DNA from: Saxidomus purpurata
Lineage: Eukaryota; Mollusca; Bivalvia; Venerida; Veneridae
DNA: 64,000 bases
Assembly: GCA_022818135.1 (NCBI GenBank)
Contig: JAFMSR010000002.1
Span: 42,914,358 to 42,978,357 of the forward strand
Reading direction: 5' to 3'
The notes under the pieces are model-generated. The model searched no databases and had not been told where the DNA came from. It saw only the letters and a program-made list of their open reading frames with translations. This document shows, one piece after another, positions 1 through 15,400 of this stretch; within the stretch, counting starts at the first letter, position 1, and each line of letters starts with the position of its first letter. A program made the position numbers and the translations under genes.

Positions 1-407
1 TTCAACATCATTATGCGCAAAACTACACACTTCTTCTCCGTACTTGCAGAACGAGGGGTTTTTATATTTTATACTGTTACACAGGATATAGTTGCCTGGA
101 AATTCTCGATGATTTTTCCTTTCTCTTACTCTGACATATGGTTCAGCCATCCCTTTACTCTTCATTGCCAGCATAGTTTCCTCACACTTGTGTGTGATAT
201 TATGAAATTCGTAAATTCCTGGGTATATGGTAGCCTTAAAGCAGTGCTGGCATACAACATATGTGTTGTGTGTATCGGATAGAGGATTGTCTAGTTTTGC
301 TATCAGCTGCTGCTCAGAGCTGGAGTGATCTGGTTCATCTATCACTGTGGGAGTTTGGAAGCTCCACTGATTCCTTTGAACTGGTGGTGGTGGGTGTGAA
401 AATTGAC
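1..407 (-). CDS. ZC3H7: ZC3H7 coding exon 15, second CCCH finger (runs off window)
   Basis: Acceptor TTTTCAG. The peptide contains YVVCQHCFKATIYPG, HKCEETMLAMK, then YVRVRERKNHREFPGNY and the CCCH finger CNSIKYKNPSFCKYGEEVC followed by SFAH. The open frame reaches base 1 without a donor, so the exon or its donor is cut by the window edge. Confidence 0.93.
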
Positions 408-3400
408 CTGAAAATACATATTTCATTATTGCCTGAAACAAGGCAAAATGCCATTACTTACTTACCATGCAAGCAGTAAATGAAGGCAAGAATTTAACTT
501 TGGTTTCAATGAACCTTCAAGAATTTCAAACAAGGTTCTGCTATACATAGCTTATGTTTTTCTGTGTTGTTATCATATGACTTACTGACAATAAATAAAC
601 TTTGTATTGTATTGTAAAAGCAGAATCTAACAAGTTGCAACATTATATTCATAAAATCTGTTGTACAATTTACTGTACATGTAGTATAATTATTTAGTGT
701 TTCCTTGATTTTGAGAGCCAGCTTCTGTAGCAAGTGAAATCCATAGCAAGGTAACTCTCTCCTAGAAACATACTGGTACCTTCCCCACAGTCATACTGCT
801 TTCAGAACACTGTTACTGTTATGACGACTCTACATAAAGAAATCTTCTATAAGCAAGGTATAAAAACTAGATGTGTGTAGGCACTTATATAACATACTAT
901 AATTGTATCCATTGCTGGAGAATGGGAAGTTGCTTGTGCCATAGCCTGTGTACTGATGCATATGTTGTCCCGGTGATGGGGGAGGATGTGACACTGACAA
1001 ACCAGGAGGAGGCTGGCCCAACAGTCCATTCGGTGGCCCGGAAAACCTGAAATACAAATTTATCTTAACTTAAACTGTTGACAAACTTTGAATGACTTGC
1101 TTAACTGATCTTATTAATCAAAACAAAATTGGAAAATTATTAAAACAATTAGACATCAAATAAGTACAAGGTATAACTAGAGGGTTGTTTTTCACACAAA
1201 ATCATGTCCCCCCCACCTCCTCGCACATTGCCACTGTGTTGTGGGGAAACAAGATCAGAACTGGTTTGGGAAGTAGGTTTATAAGATATATGTAATAACT
1301 TTAAGATGATACTATATTTCTATAGTTACAGTGACCTTGAACCCCCGAACAAAATTTCTTTTTTGCTTAACATAAAACACTAAATAAAAATTACTTTTTT
1401 TTATCTATTAAGTTTTTTGGTATTTTTGCTTAAAACAATTTAAAAACTAAATGCAATCTATTTATAGTAACAGTGACCATGTGCACATTGTGTAGTTTAG
1501 GTGAATATCTGACCCAAGTTTAAAGAAAATCCTTCAAGGGGTTTAGGAGATGTAAAGCAGACATGATTTTGCCAGTCAGACAGACAGATGGATGGACAGA
1601 CAGACATATAGACAGACATCCATGGCAGAAACAATAGATCTCCCCCATTATATTCTATGGGGGAGACATAATTCTCCAATATATTTTACAATTAGGGATT
1701 ATAGGCCTAGATGTTACATGTTACAATTTTACTCAAAAGCTGGCAAATACAAAGAATGTATGAATGTAAGACAAATACCCTTTACAGTGATCTCAGTTGT
1801 GTTTCTAATAAAATACCTGTTTTGTTGTACAGCCTGTGGAACAGCTGCCAAAGTCTGTAAAGAGTGTGTAGGTACAGCCTTCACTGTTGTCGAGGACTGT
1901 ATAGCTGCGGTCGGTCTCTCGCGTGAGCTGTCCATAATCTCCAGCGTCTGCTTCCTCTTACCACTACTGTAGTTCAAGCCTGGGATATACTGCTGCTTGG
2001 ATTTCTGTGCTGTCAGAGTTTCACTGTCATCTGTAAGGAAGAAGTCAGTAACCCAGTTACTTTCATAAACTAGAGTTATCACTGAATGTGATTCATGTCC
2101 TCATTTATGTGACTTTACTCGCTGAATGATGACTGTGGTATATTATGGGAAATAATTATGCAATTAGACCCCACAAGAGCACTGCACATTAGAAGCTAAC
2201 TATCACAATTATTACATAACCTGTAAAGGTGAACAACGTTTGGAAGCACACTTCCATCAAGTACTTAGTTATAATGTTTAATGACAAGTTTTAGTATGTT
2301 TGTGGAGTCAGGCACCTTTTCAGTACATGCCCGAGTTAAAAATAGCTAATTTAAACCACGTCAAGGTCATGAACTCTTATTTTATGAATGGAAAGTGCGG
2401 ATAAAAGTACCTGATTGTATGACTTAACATGCTTATTTAGTTTATATAAGATTTTATGACTAAAACTTTCTTAACAGCATAATTATAATAAAGTTCTAGT
2501 AGATTTTCTGTCAGTATGTTCTTCCTTAAGTGTAGTTTAAATAGAGCAGCATAAACAATGTTTAACCTCTGTACAACAATCCCAAGGGACATCAAAGTTT
2601 AGGGGTTGTTGCATCTAGGACATTAATTTGTTCAGATATTACTACTTTAAAACATCTGTCTTTGTAGAGAGGTTTGCTCTCGGGTTGTCTTGATGTACTT
2701 CCAATTATTATTATACTTACGTATTTTGTAAGTCCTGCACTGTGTCACAAAATTATCAATAGAGAATGCCCCGTCTCTATCCATTGTCCAGAGCACTGAT
2801 TCTGTCTGATGGTGCGGAAATGTACACTTCTCTTCTCCAACTTTACATGGTTTGTTCTGACTGAACTGTGTACAAATCTTATAAGTGCCGTAATGACCTT
2901 TAGTTTCAGGTCGTGGTCTGACCTTTATCCAGCTTAAACCAGTACCACTCTTCTTCTTTAATATTAACATGTCCCGAAGACACTGATGGGCCGCATTCAC
3001 GTACCTGTAACCTGTGTAATAATGTACTTGTAAAACAACATGATAGACTTTGCCGACATTGAATCATTCTAAAATCCAAAACGCCTAACCTCAGCTCAGT
3101 TGAAAGATCACCAAACTTGAAAATTTTCAAGGCACTCTCATTTCTCCATAAAGACATCTATGGGGTATTAATGTTTAAATCATGAAGTAACATTGCTATG
3201 GATGTAAGTGTAGAAACCAAAAAACAATGTCATGCACTAGAATGGCTAAAGGTCTTGCATGCATATAGACTGATTGCATATTAAATAGAACATTTTTAAC
3301 ATGACAATGTTGCAAGTACAAATTCACATTTGATAATAGTGTTGCTCTGCTCATCTTCTTAAGATGTTGAATGGTTAGTGCAAGGTTGAAAGTCACATTG

Positions 3401-6400
3401 TCCTCTCTTCAAAAAGATCTTGAAACAGCATTTATACCTTTTACACCTTCTCCAATCTTTGGGAAACAATGACGACAGGCTATCTTGAAGTCAAAGTCGT
3501 CTAAAAGTGGGAAGTTGATCTGTGGTATGTTTGGTGGGGCCGGGGATGGAGTGGAGCTAGAAGTGCGTGGCATCACTGTCACAAACTTGGTTGGACTCTG
3601 TGATGCCCGAGAACTACGACCTGAAGATGTGTTACTGAAGCTCAGACTTCCAGCATCGGACACAGCATTTTCTGAAAAATATAAACCTGTTTTTGTTGCA
3701 TTTTTTTTTTAATTTTTCATTCTGATTTTACCTAACACTGTGCTTTATGCAAGCATGCTGTAAAACCTTTTCAAGAATTACAATTTTAAAAGTGGACTGT
3801 TTATATAGAGTAGGCATTTTGGACAAAAACACACACAACATAACTTGTGGTAGTGGTCACTATCTGCCTTAAGCAGATATTACACAACTTTGCTAAGGTA
3901 GTGAATAACTTAACTGACATTTTAGCTGAAGATTGAAAAGACATTTCCAAAAATATATGGGTTTATATACTCTCTGAACATAATGAAAAAAATGATGTAA
4001 GTGTTTTAAGATTTTGGAGAATAAAATTTCAGATTAAGTCTGGTGGAGCCTTAAAGCTATAATACTGCTCAAAATGATCAGAAAAAGTCCGACCAAGAAA
4101 AGTTCTCAAAACATAATAAATGTTAAGAAAATTTAAAAGGAAATAAGATCTCAACCATTTCTTTCATTAGTGCATGCAAACACAAATTTATCATATCAAA
4201 TTGATGGAAAATCATTTTATGACCCGGCAGGTCAAAAAAGACTTTGTCATTTTTCAAGTATGTTCAATAGGAATAAAACTGCTATATATTTTTATGTTAT
4301 TTAGCTGTGACTTTCGCAATGCTTGTTTTAACGGTACTTAACCATTGGTGAATGTATAATATTAAAGTGCGGTATTCATATTGAAGGGTAACATCATTTC
4401 TTTGACTGGTTTGAACAGGATTAACTGTATATAAAATCAATTATTCTCTAAGACTGATTTCTGAAAATTTCTATTTGCTCTTTACAGAATTTGTGGAATA
4501 ATGAAATAAGGAAAACATACATGTTGTTACGAAATCAGTTTGAAATGTCAAACAAGTTTTTCTTCACTTAGCTTTATAAGTAATTTTGCTTAGTAAACAG
4601 TTTCTCTAACTCCAAATATATATACCAAGTACTATCTGCCAATGTCAATTCTGTACTTCAAAAGTCATAAAATTAAACACTGTTGTGTTATTTTGACTGA
4701 CTTTGCCAAAAGAAAAAATGTTATGTACCTGTAAACTTACAGAGCTCCATATGTTAATAAAAATGATAGAACTCCTAGCTGCAAAACTTTTCACTACTGA
4801 CTAACTTTGGTAGCTCCTAGTAGTGAATAGTTCTCTGAGAAAAAAAAGTATCTCAAAGTAATTTCATTTCACCAAGGTCAAATATAAAATTTATGACTTT
4901 TGAAATGTATTTTTCTGTATATTACAGGTGTACAAGCACAGCATGTACATGTCCATATCTGGAACCATCGTTCCTGGCAAGAGAAAGGTACCAGAACCCT
5001 ATCCATCATCAAAGACTGCCAACCTTCTAACAGAAAAACACATGGCTGATAGCAGACCTTGAACCTATGACCATCAATTAATATATTAAGGTTACAGAAA
5101 TTTTAAGTCAGCAACTCTAATAACTCCACCACAGTGGCAGAGAAGCCAGTTATATGTCCATTTTATAAAAATCATCTTCTTTTACCAATTAAAGACTTCC
5201 TGGACTTTAATGCCATTCAAACAGTATTTCAATTATTTACAAGCAGATAAGTTAACATAACCTTCAATACTGTGAAGGACCCAAACATATCCTGTATGTA
5301 GAAACTGCAAGTTTTCTCACATATAGAGATATGGTCAGTAGAATACATCAATGATGCAGTGAATAAAGTCAGGGACATAAACCTTGAATGCAGATACCAA
5401 TTTGGATGTATTTTTAAATTAGTGTTTATGACAAGTACTCACAATATCACATATTATAGGATATTCAACAAGAAAGCAAAATCAAGGTACCGCATTGATA
5501 CAGTAAGCACTTTCACCCATTTCTTGTGTACACATGCAAAATAACCCTAGTTGTTTCCAACAAGTCCCCTTAACGCTACTTCATCTGCTACATGTACATT
5601 CTACTACTAATGTTTTGAACGGTCAGGATAAACCATCATATATTAGAGACTTACCAGTGTCCCATGTTCATAGGCTTTGTCACTAGTGTATTGAAAGGAA
5701 TATCATCACACACTCATGTTGTACATGAAGTTTTTCATAATAACAAGTTTCAAGTGAATAACTCTTTCCATTTATAAAGCTCATTAAATATGGTCACTTT
5801 AAAAAACTGTCTAGAATAGCAAAATTCTATATGTACTTTGAAAGGACTATGACTTAAAAGGTTATTTAGTTATCAAATTTGTTCAAAGCCAATATGCCAA
5901 CAAACAAAATGAAACTCTTTTTCAGTAAAAATTCAAAAGATAGAATGAAGCATAGCAGTGAAAGAATACCAACACCTATAAGCTATTTTTATAAATTAAT
6001 AATGACACTCAAATGGGATGTAATTCTGTTGAAACAAGAAGTACATGAAGCTTTAAAACCTTCAAAATATCCTTTACTTACACACACTAAACATGTAGGA
6101 GGTACTTGCTTTCATTCATATTAACAGAACAAGTCAGGAGCACCAAACAACAAAAGCTGTCAGTAGGACAGCGTGCTCGACTTTTTTCAGTGCTTGCCAA
6201 TAGAACAAAACTTTGTCGGTAAAAAAAATCTCCAAGGATTTGAATAAACAAGGACCACAGGTAGCACGATATTAAGTCAAGACTTATCAAACTTGATTGT
6301 TTGATATCCCTGATTACTACAGCAAGTTTTAAACAAAAGCTGTCCCTCACAAGCGACAAAAACCTCGACAAAGTTATGTACTCTTGTCTGTTGATGGAGG

Positions 6401-9400
6401 TTATGATGGTAAACAAGGATGGAAAGTTTCAAAGCAATACCTCTAAATGGTTTTGAAATAAAGTGGGGTGGTACGAAAAACTTATCCAAGGTGTGACACC
6501 AACGCAGACACCAACACTGAGGCGAGTAGGATAGCTCCCCTCTTCTCCGAAAAGTCGAGCTAAAAACAGCTAATAAACAGTTAACACAAAGCTTTAAATA
6601 GAAAATCAATTAAATACTAGCAGAAGCTGAACAGCTGACCCTCTGACTGGTGAAACTGATTAATGATACATTACTGCGAATACATATACTTAATAACAAT
6701 TCTACACAGTTCTACATTGATCAGTAATGCTGCAGCCAGTATCCAAGTACATGTACTTGCTTCACTGCAAGCTCAGTCTGAAAATCAAGTACGAGTAAAG
6801 CTACTTATGGCCTTGTTGTCAACCGCAAAAGTTTTATGATTAAATATATAAAATAAGTATTCTAAAGAGAAATGTGCCTTTATGACAATCTCTGTTGTTA
6901 GTTTCTACATTATCTTTGAAATAGAATAATCATGTGAAATGAGAGCCCCAACATGTGAATTTGATTGGACTGCCCCATGTCCGGAGATCTAAAGCCTTAC
7001 TGATCACAAGCAGATTTATGTGATGCAAACTATTCACTACTTCTAGGCCTACCTGATGACTGAAGATCAGACGGAGAAAAACTGTCCAGTCCCATTGCAG
7101 TCTGCAAACAATAGAATTTTATCAACATTTGTAATACCTTATATCAAAGTTATAATAAAGTACATGATGGTAGTGTGACCGAACCGTATTTCAGACAGAG
7201 TTTAGCCCGAGCTTTACGTATCTTGGACCACAAAATGTTATTTGCATTACTTCTGTTTGGATCGTTATGTGTACGTATTTATCAAATGTTGGATTGTATT
7301 TTTGGTAACTGTTTGGAACAGTCTTGATCTAACACTTATGACTGCTAATGTTTTTATATTTCAAATTGTGAAACCTTCTACCACTCCTACAGCTTGTTGT
7401 TCATTGTAATTACAGTAGAATTCCGCATTACAACCACGCCGAAAATGCGACCACACCGCTATTACGACCATTATTTTAAAGAACCAGCTGTTTTTATTAT
7501 ATATTCTATTGGTCGTTTGTACCAGTAAAACGACCACCCTGCTATTCCACTAATGCGACCATCGTATCCTGTCACTAATCAGCGATTTACACTGTTTTAT
7601 TATCCGCTAAACAGACCACAGCATTTATCCCTGTCTAGCGCCTCCGGACATTACCACTGTATTTTATCCCGCCGCGCACCTCCAGAAGTTATCTACACAC
7701 GTGTGTCCCTTTGTCATGTTTGTTGATTATGTCAATTACAAGACGTAGGGTGTGAAATATTTTTATCTATCGTATGAAACCTTAATTGGATAAAAAAAGG
7801 ATGTAAATGACAGTTGAGGATTAATAAATAGAAAGAGCAATCCCCGATTGTTAACTTGAGAAATTACGGACCAAACTGCAGAATAATTTGCACGACATGT
7901 ACATTATGTTTGTACACATTTGAGTCAGTTATTATGATGATCTGCACCCAGGCAATTAATTCGCGAGTAAATCAATATATCTTCTGCTGCACAAGAATGA
8001 AAAATAAAACAAGAGCTGTCCCTCACAAGTGACGAATGCCCCCGAAAGAGGTGCCTCACAGTCTGTGTCCTCTCCATGTGCTCAATAAATGTGCTATGTA
8101 ATTTTAAAATATTTCCATGCATGACAGAGTAACCATGCATACAGTTTTCCATTACTTTAAACACTAAGTGTGACCTTGACTTTTGAGGTAGGGACTTGGG
8201 TCTTGCATGCGACACATCCACTTGATGTGCTAGACATTTGTGCCAAGTTATTTTAAAATCCTTCAATGCATGACAAAGTTACAGTCCGGACACGAATGTG
8301 TGCATATATGCATATATAGAGGAATCCGTTACCTTCAAACTCTAAGTTTGACCTTGACCTTTGAGCTAGGGACGTGGGTCTTGTACGCGACACGTCGTCT
8401 TGATGTGCTAGACATTTGTGCCAAGTTATTTTAAAATCCTTCAATGCATGACAAAGTTACAGTCCGGACACGAATGTGTGCATATATGCATATATAGAGG
8501 AATCCATTACCTTGAAACTCTAAGTATGACCTTGACCTTTGAGCTAGGGACGTGGGTCTTGTACGCGACACGTCGTCTTGATGTGCTAGACATTTGTGCC
8601 AAGTTATTTTAAAATCCTTCAATGCATGACAAAGTTACAGTCCGGACACGAATGTGTGCATATATAGAGGATTCCATAACCTTCATACTCCAAGTGTGAC
8701 CTTGACCTTTGAGGTAGGGATGTGGGTCTTGCACGCGACACGTCGTCTTGATGTGCTAGACATGTGTGCCAAGTTATTTTAAAATCCTTCAATGCATGAC
8801 AGAGTTACAGTCCGGACACGAATTGTAAGTGGGGACGCACAGACGGAGGGACGGACGGACGGTGCGATTTTAATATGCCTCCCTTCGGGGGCATAAAAAA
8901 TCATTAATTTAACATGCTCATTTGAAGTCGTTTCTGATCAATCAATTTACGTGCATGTGCAAATCTTTTTTATTTATTTTCTCTCATTTTGTTTATTGTA
9001 CATATTTACTGTACAGAAAGCAAAAGAAAAGTATGATTAGTCTGACACTAGAGTATTGTCATGAATGACAGATGTGTCTATTAAGTCAACTCGCTATTAA
9101 GACCATTTATCAAAAGTACGGAAGGTGGTCGTAATAGCGGAATTCTACTGTATATGGAAAAGATTATCAAGCCCATGACATTTCTTGATTTTCTATTATA
9201 CCTTTCTACAGTATAGGTGCCAAGTGTAACAACAGCAAACAATGATTCATGCCAGCAGTCCTAAATGTCATAGGCACAGTAGTGCTAGCAACCCGAAATA
9301 AACTAGTTTTAAAGGTTTGTGATTGCCATCTAAACCAGTTTACACAGTTACTTAGTCACTGACTTTTCTGTCAGTCCCTCTATACACTTATCTACTGTAA

Positions 9401-12400
9401 ATGTAGATTGAGGTCAAGGCCCAAAAGATCATTTTAGTAAATATGGAGTGTTTTTCCAATAAATTATGAAAATAACTTACTTTTTTTTTTTACCTTTTTC
9501 TTTTCCTGAACTCAAGATTGAATTTCCTAACTTACAATTTCTAGGGTTTTTGTTCAGTAATGCTGCACACTGAAACTGGAAACCATATTTGGTATCCAAA
9601 CTGTGCTGGCATACACTTGGCAGAAGACACTGCTCAAAGGATTTTGTTCTAAACTTAAACATATTTGTAACATGTGTTATATAATGGACAAATTATAAAT
9701 GCTCATGTTTTCTTTACCTTGTTATCTTCAAGCTGAACCCTACTCTGATCCTCTTCAGCATCATGTGGGAATGACGACCACGGTATCTCCTCTTCTGTGG
9801 GTGGGGCTACAATATCTAGACGTCCCACAGCCATACCTCGACCATTTAACAAATCATCTTTTCCGGTGACAGTAAATTTCTGTACTCCTGCGCGTAACAA
9901 ATAGTCACTTTGTACATTTACTCTTTTAAGTAGAGTTAATTAAACTAGAAGTTCCTTTTTTTTCAAATGCCATGTTCAAAGCTTTAAATCAGGAAGGATA
10001 ATGATATCATTGAATAAGAGCTGTCCCTATAGTAACATGCTCACTCATTCCGTGTCTTTTAATATTGAAACCTCAGCAATTCTATCAACAAGGTATAATA
10101 TTGTCAAAGTACATGTCAGAAACACAGCATTGTTCTTCTGGGTTTTTCTTATCTACTTCAAACAGTTGTGTAAAGTATTTAATTCTCTTAAAATTAGGTT
10201 AATTCATTTCATTGGCCTTATCTATTATCTATCACAGGCAATAACATGTGTGACCTGTAACAAAGTACTTCATGAATTCAAAAGATACAATTCTTTCTTT
10301 CTTAACCCTTACTCTGCTAAATGTTTGATAAAGACTTGTTTGCCTTTCAGTTTGGAAATTGCCATGACTTGGTAAAACGGGACATTCCGTGCAAATATAT
10401 TGACTGAATAGGAAACAGTGCATATCATAATCAGACTGAATGGATGTGCTGGCCGACCATGATCTGCACTAGTCAAAAAGGCCATATCAGTTGCTACTAG
10501 CATTGTAGGGGTGAAGGATGTTTGTGAATACAACAACAGCACCGCCTACGGGTGCCAGACGCTCGTCTGATTTTATCCTTTTACGGTTTATTTATTACCA
10601 TTTTTTAAGTATCAGTGTCCTTGACCTTGACCCTGAAACACAGTCCCACAAAAGATTTTCATAATAATTATTAGACACTATAAAATCCTGAGCTTTGACC
10701 CCATGAGCCCCATATACAATCTCAATAAAAGTCTTCATTTATATGTATTACACACTTAATAGTTTAGTTACATTATGTCAATTGTAACTAAAGATATTGA
10801 ACACATTACTGTTTTTCTATTTTTAGTTACAGTGACCTTGACTATGACCCTAGGAGCCCCAAAACACAACCCCATTAAAGATCTTCTTAAATACTTACTA
10901 CAAACAAAAGTTGGTTACATTATGTCAACTGTAACTAAAGATATTGAACATATTACGGTTTTCCTATTTTAAGTAACAGTGACCTTGACCCCAGCAGCCC
11001 CAAAACACAATCCAATTTAAAATATTCATAAATACTTCCTATACACTAAGTTTGGTTGCATTATGTTCACTGTTACAAAAATATTGTGTGTGTGAAACTT
11101 TCTAAGTTAAGAAGGGGCAATAACCCAGTCAAAATACATGTCAGGGTTATGTAACTTGTAAAACTCTTCCTTCATTCTATTGTACATTTGATAGTGAACA
11201 GGTATTCCAACTTTTAAAGTGATAGCTTTGATAGTTTGAATGTAACTGACCTAAACACAAAACTTGAAAAATCAGACTGTAGTTTTTAGCTAAAGTCCAA
11301 AAATACTAAAATATCCCCACCAAATTTAAAAATTCAAAAACCCGTTTGATATGTTGAAGTACATTATCCATTTATTGTTTGTGAAAAATTTGAAATCAAT
11401 CTAACAAAAAATGAAGAAGCTATGTCCAATTCTCAAAATCAACCAAAATCCATCAAAATTCATGTTTTTTACCCAAAAAAACAGGTCAGACTCAGCATCT
11501 TTAGCATACAATGTGAAGAAGGCTATTAGATGAACAAGTTTTTCAAGTTTCAAAGTGATAGCTTTGATAGTTTCCATGTAAGTGACCTAAACGCAAAACT
11601 TAACCAACGCAAATGACAACGAAGGAGACGACGACGACAATCAAGTGACGACAATACCTCATCATTTTTTTCAAAAATCAGACGAGCTAAAAATGTGTGA
11701 ACAGCTTGGGACCCATTCTTACCACGGAGCATATTAGCAAATTCTGTATCGTCCTCGTACTCGGCTGGACTCGTGTCATCACTCTCCGTCTCTGGTTCCT
11801 GGCTAGGAACCATCACATTCTTTACAGGGCTAGTGGTTCCCTTGTTCTTCTTTTTACCTGTGAAATAATCAATATAACAATACTAAAAATCTTTGTGCAT
11901 ATGACTTCAATCCTGTGGGAAAACATGCAACAAACACTGTTAAGTTTCTGTTAACATATAGCAGTATATGTATGTATATATGTATTCTTTTTCTAGTGTG
12001 GTCCTTAAAGACAGAAGCAGATACAAGGAAACCTAGCTCTTTTTACGAATAGACCCCTTGGTTCTTTTACATGCCTGGTGAACAGTACCAATACACACAA
12101 GACTTCCTCTGGGTTTCTAACCAGTTCATCTATAGATGGGTGGGAAACACTGAAAAGCGTTTCTGAAATTTCCAATGCCCCAGCCAGGAATCCAACCAAG
12201 GACCTACAGATTGGTAGTCCAGAGTGTTAACCACTCAACCACTGCTCTGCCCATGTTGTTTAAAAGAATGTCTTTTAAATGAAACATAAACAAACATTTC
12301 ATCAAAGTACATCTTGTAAATAGTGCTGCATACTTACAAGTTTAAGTCGCCTATTATATCTACTATTCTATTCCTTATTCTCAACTCCAGCACCATGGAT

Positions 12401-15400
12401 TTCTTAGTATGTACAGACTACAGTAAACTCCGTATATAACTCTCCTCATACAGCAACTTCCAGATATAAGGAACAAATCTTGTGCCTGATTTTGTTTCCT
12501 TCTTTATTAAATATGAAAATACTATACGGATATAATATGCTAGTACTTCAGAAACAGGAAACAAAAAGGAGTTTGTGAAATACAGAGTTGACTGTACCAG
12601 GAAATGCTCACTAATGACTACTGCTGTACTTATACAACACAGTTTACAACTTGAAGCTGCAGTTTAAATCCTGTCAGTGACCTCGTAACAGTCTCAACAG
12701 GGCCGAAACTTAACCGGATCATGTATCTAAACTCTTACAATACTGTCATCCAGCTTAGCTAATATCAATCAAGCTAACTCTTTATAAAATGAAACACTAA
12801 CCACTCATTTATATAAACTAAACAATCTTTTGTAATTTATCTACATCTTCTACCTATCTTATAAGGTATGATCTACATTATTAAGGTGGATATATGACAT
12901 ATATTTCATTATATGAAAACACTAACTTTTCTTTGACATCCTGGATCTGGTTTCCAGTTGCTGAAATTTAATAAACATGATTCAGTACTACGTTTTCCTA
13001 ACCTGCTCACCTGTAGGCACCTATTTTTATGTCACAGCTAAATACATTCTAATACATATATATAAACACTTCTATTATGAAAATTTTTGAAACACATTAG
13101 AAAAATCAATAAACGAGAACACTTTTTGAAATAAATCTTCTGAGAGCAAACCAAAAATGTGTCAAGTCACCTAATGGGTTTGTCATAGAGTTTGAAAATT
13201 GATCTCTGCAGGTTTTTACGCTATTCCTTTGTATCATGTTATTACTACAAGAATCTTAACACATTTATTTACCCAAGTACCAAGCAGTTTATTCTCAAAG
13301 CTGTCAGTCTTAATATCTGGGCTTATCATGAATTGATAGAGAAAATGTGATTTATCTTGACCATACTAGATCATACTAATGTACATGTATTATACCTTCT
13401 GTGTTACACCAATGTTAGTTCCAGTCAGCCATTCATTATCAGGTTTTGGAGAACTATCTGCAGTTGTTAACACAGTTGTTGCATTTTTTGCTGATACCTC
13501 TGCAGTTGGCCTTTGCTGGGAATCTGATGACCTTGGTATACCTTTTACTTTTGGTTCTAACTCGTCTATCAATTCTTTTAATGCCTGAAATTTAAAGGAC
13601 AATAAACAGTAGACATCAATATGAAACAGAAGCACTTATCTCTGCTATTCCAGTAACATACCTATAAAGACTTTTTCATATCCTATTTCCGGTAGCTATT
13701 AAAGGTATACACAACTTTTTGGAAAATCTACTTTCACTTTTGATATCATTAGTTGATGCTATTTTTAGATGATAATCCAGCCACAAACAGGCTTGACATT
13801 AAAACATTATGTCATGTAATGCCACTACCTGTCTTTTAATATTCTAATAATCAGTATATTCACAAACGATCTGTAGGTAAATTTGGGAAAACCCCTTTCA
13901 TTACTATATATAGCATCATGTGTAATGCTCTGCCTACAGGGTGGACTAAAATTTTTCACCTGTACATAAATAATCTCCGCTACATATCTTACTTCAAAAT
14001 GCCTGAAACTATAAGATTTCTGTTCTTTTTGCAGACAAAGTCTCAAATAAGACCCTGACTTTGACCTTACATAGCTAAAACACATTCTGTTTAAATCTAC
14101 ATCCGCTTAATACCCAGAATTCTCAGTCAAGCATTTTTTGTTTGTTTTCAACTGACTGACAAATCTGATAACCAAATATATAACTTGAACAAAGAAAGTC
14201 AACATCTCTTCCACCACCTACCGAGCTTGGCTGCATTTCCTGCCCTTTACATGCAGATCTATAGGCGTCCGAAAACTTTTTCATGTTCTTGTACGCTAAG
14301 GCCTGTCGGTAGTAGGCTTTGATGTTCTTTGGAAACACACCAATAGCTGGAACAAAAAGAATCAATGAAACATACTAAAGTTAGCTACATGTATACTGCA
14401 TGTAGGCCAACACAAAGTCAAGTGAAACCCAGAAACAATATAACCTGTACCATGGATTAAACAGTTGTAAATCATCCACTACTAGATTATGACCTTGATC
14501 CTCAAACATCTGACTAGATAACTTAAATGACTGGATCTTTTCAGTTTGAGATCATGTAAGATCTACTGACATACATATACTTCAATGTTCCAGTCTAAAA
14601 ATTACTATTACAAATGAACCTTTTCATAAAGTCTGTAATTTGATAAAACCAAGTTCAATGTTACGGTTCAGGAAGATAATCTAACACGTTTCTAACTCAT
14701 TAATTTAACTTTAATTTTGAGAAAGGAAGTTGTACCTCTGAAAAGGCTGATTCAGCATAACAGTTTTATTGTACATGTACACATGAAAGTATCTTGTTTC
14801 TATGCCAAACTGTTTGATACTACAAACATGACAAATCATTTACCTGATTCACAGTCTTGCACTGCTTCTTTGAACATGTTCTGTAAAGACATTAAGCATT
14901 CTTGTCAATCAATGTCATACCATACCAATCATAACTAAACAAATTTAGCCATGTTAAATTTACGTATTTCTATACTTATGAGGCAGGCTTATGTTTAACT
15001 TACAGGTATCTATGTTTTCTTAATGTCTGTTATACTTTAGTACATGTAATTCTACTTATAACCAGTCTCACAGATATTTGTTTACTACATTTGTATCTAT
15101 GTTGCACAATCATCAAGAAATATGTTATTGCAATCCTTTGCAAAATGAAGGGCTTTGCTCCAAAACAACCTATGTCAAAAAAGTGGACTTTATACACAAT
15201 AAATAAAACATACTAGGATTTGTGCTACAAGAGTAAGATGATTTCCTCACGGTATCTTAGATAAACCTGTTTCTTTTCTAAGTGATGAAGCCAGGCTGAA
15301 TACAGGACAAAATAGAGCACAGAATACTACCGGGACAATGTACTTACTTAAACATATCGTACCCTATACAAACTTCAGTATTTACAAGGAATAAACATAT

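Noticed and set aside
13..479. Plus-strand frames at the left edge
   Set aside because: They are shadows of ZC3H7 exon 15 on the other strand.
8232..8825. Regularly spaced repeats considered as a CRISPR array
   Set aside because: Whole 178-bp units are repeated with no variable spacers, and the DNA is eukaryotic.
9477..9662. 61-codon minus-strand frame considered as a ZC3H7 exon
   Set aside because: A GTAAGT donor is present, but it would leave phase 2 where exon 10 needs phase 0, so including it breaks the frame downstream. Exons 9 and 10 join directly.
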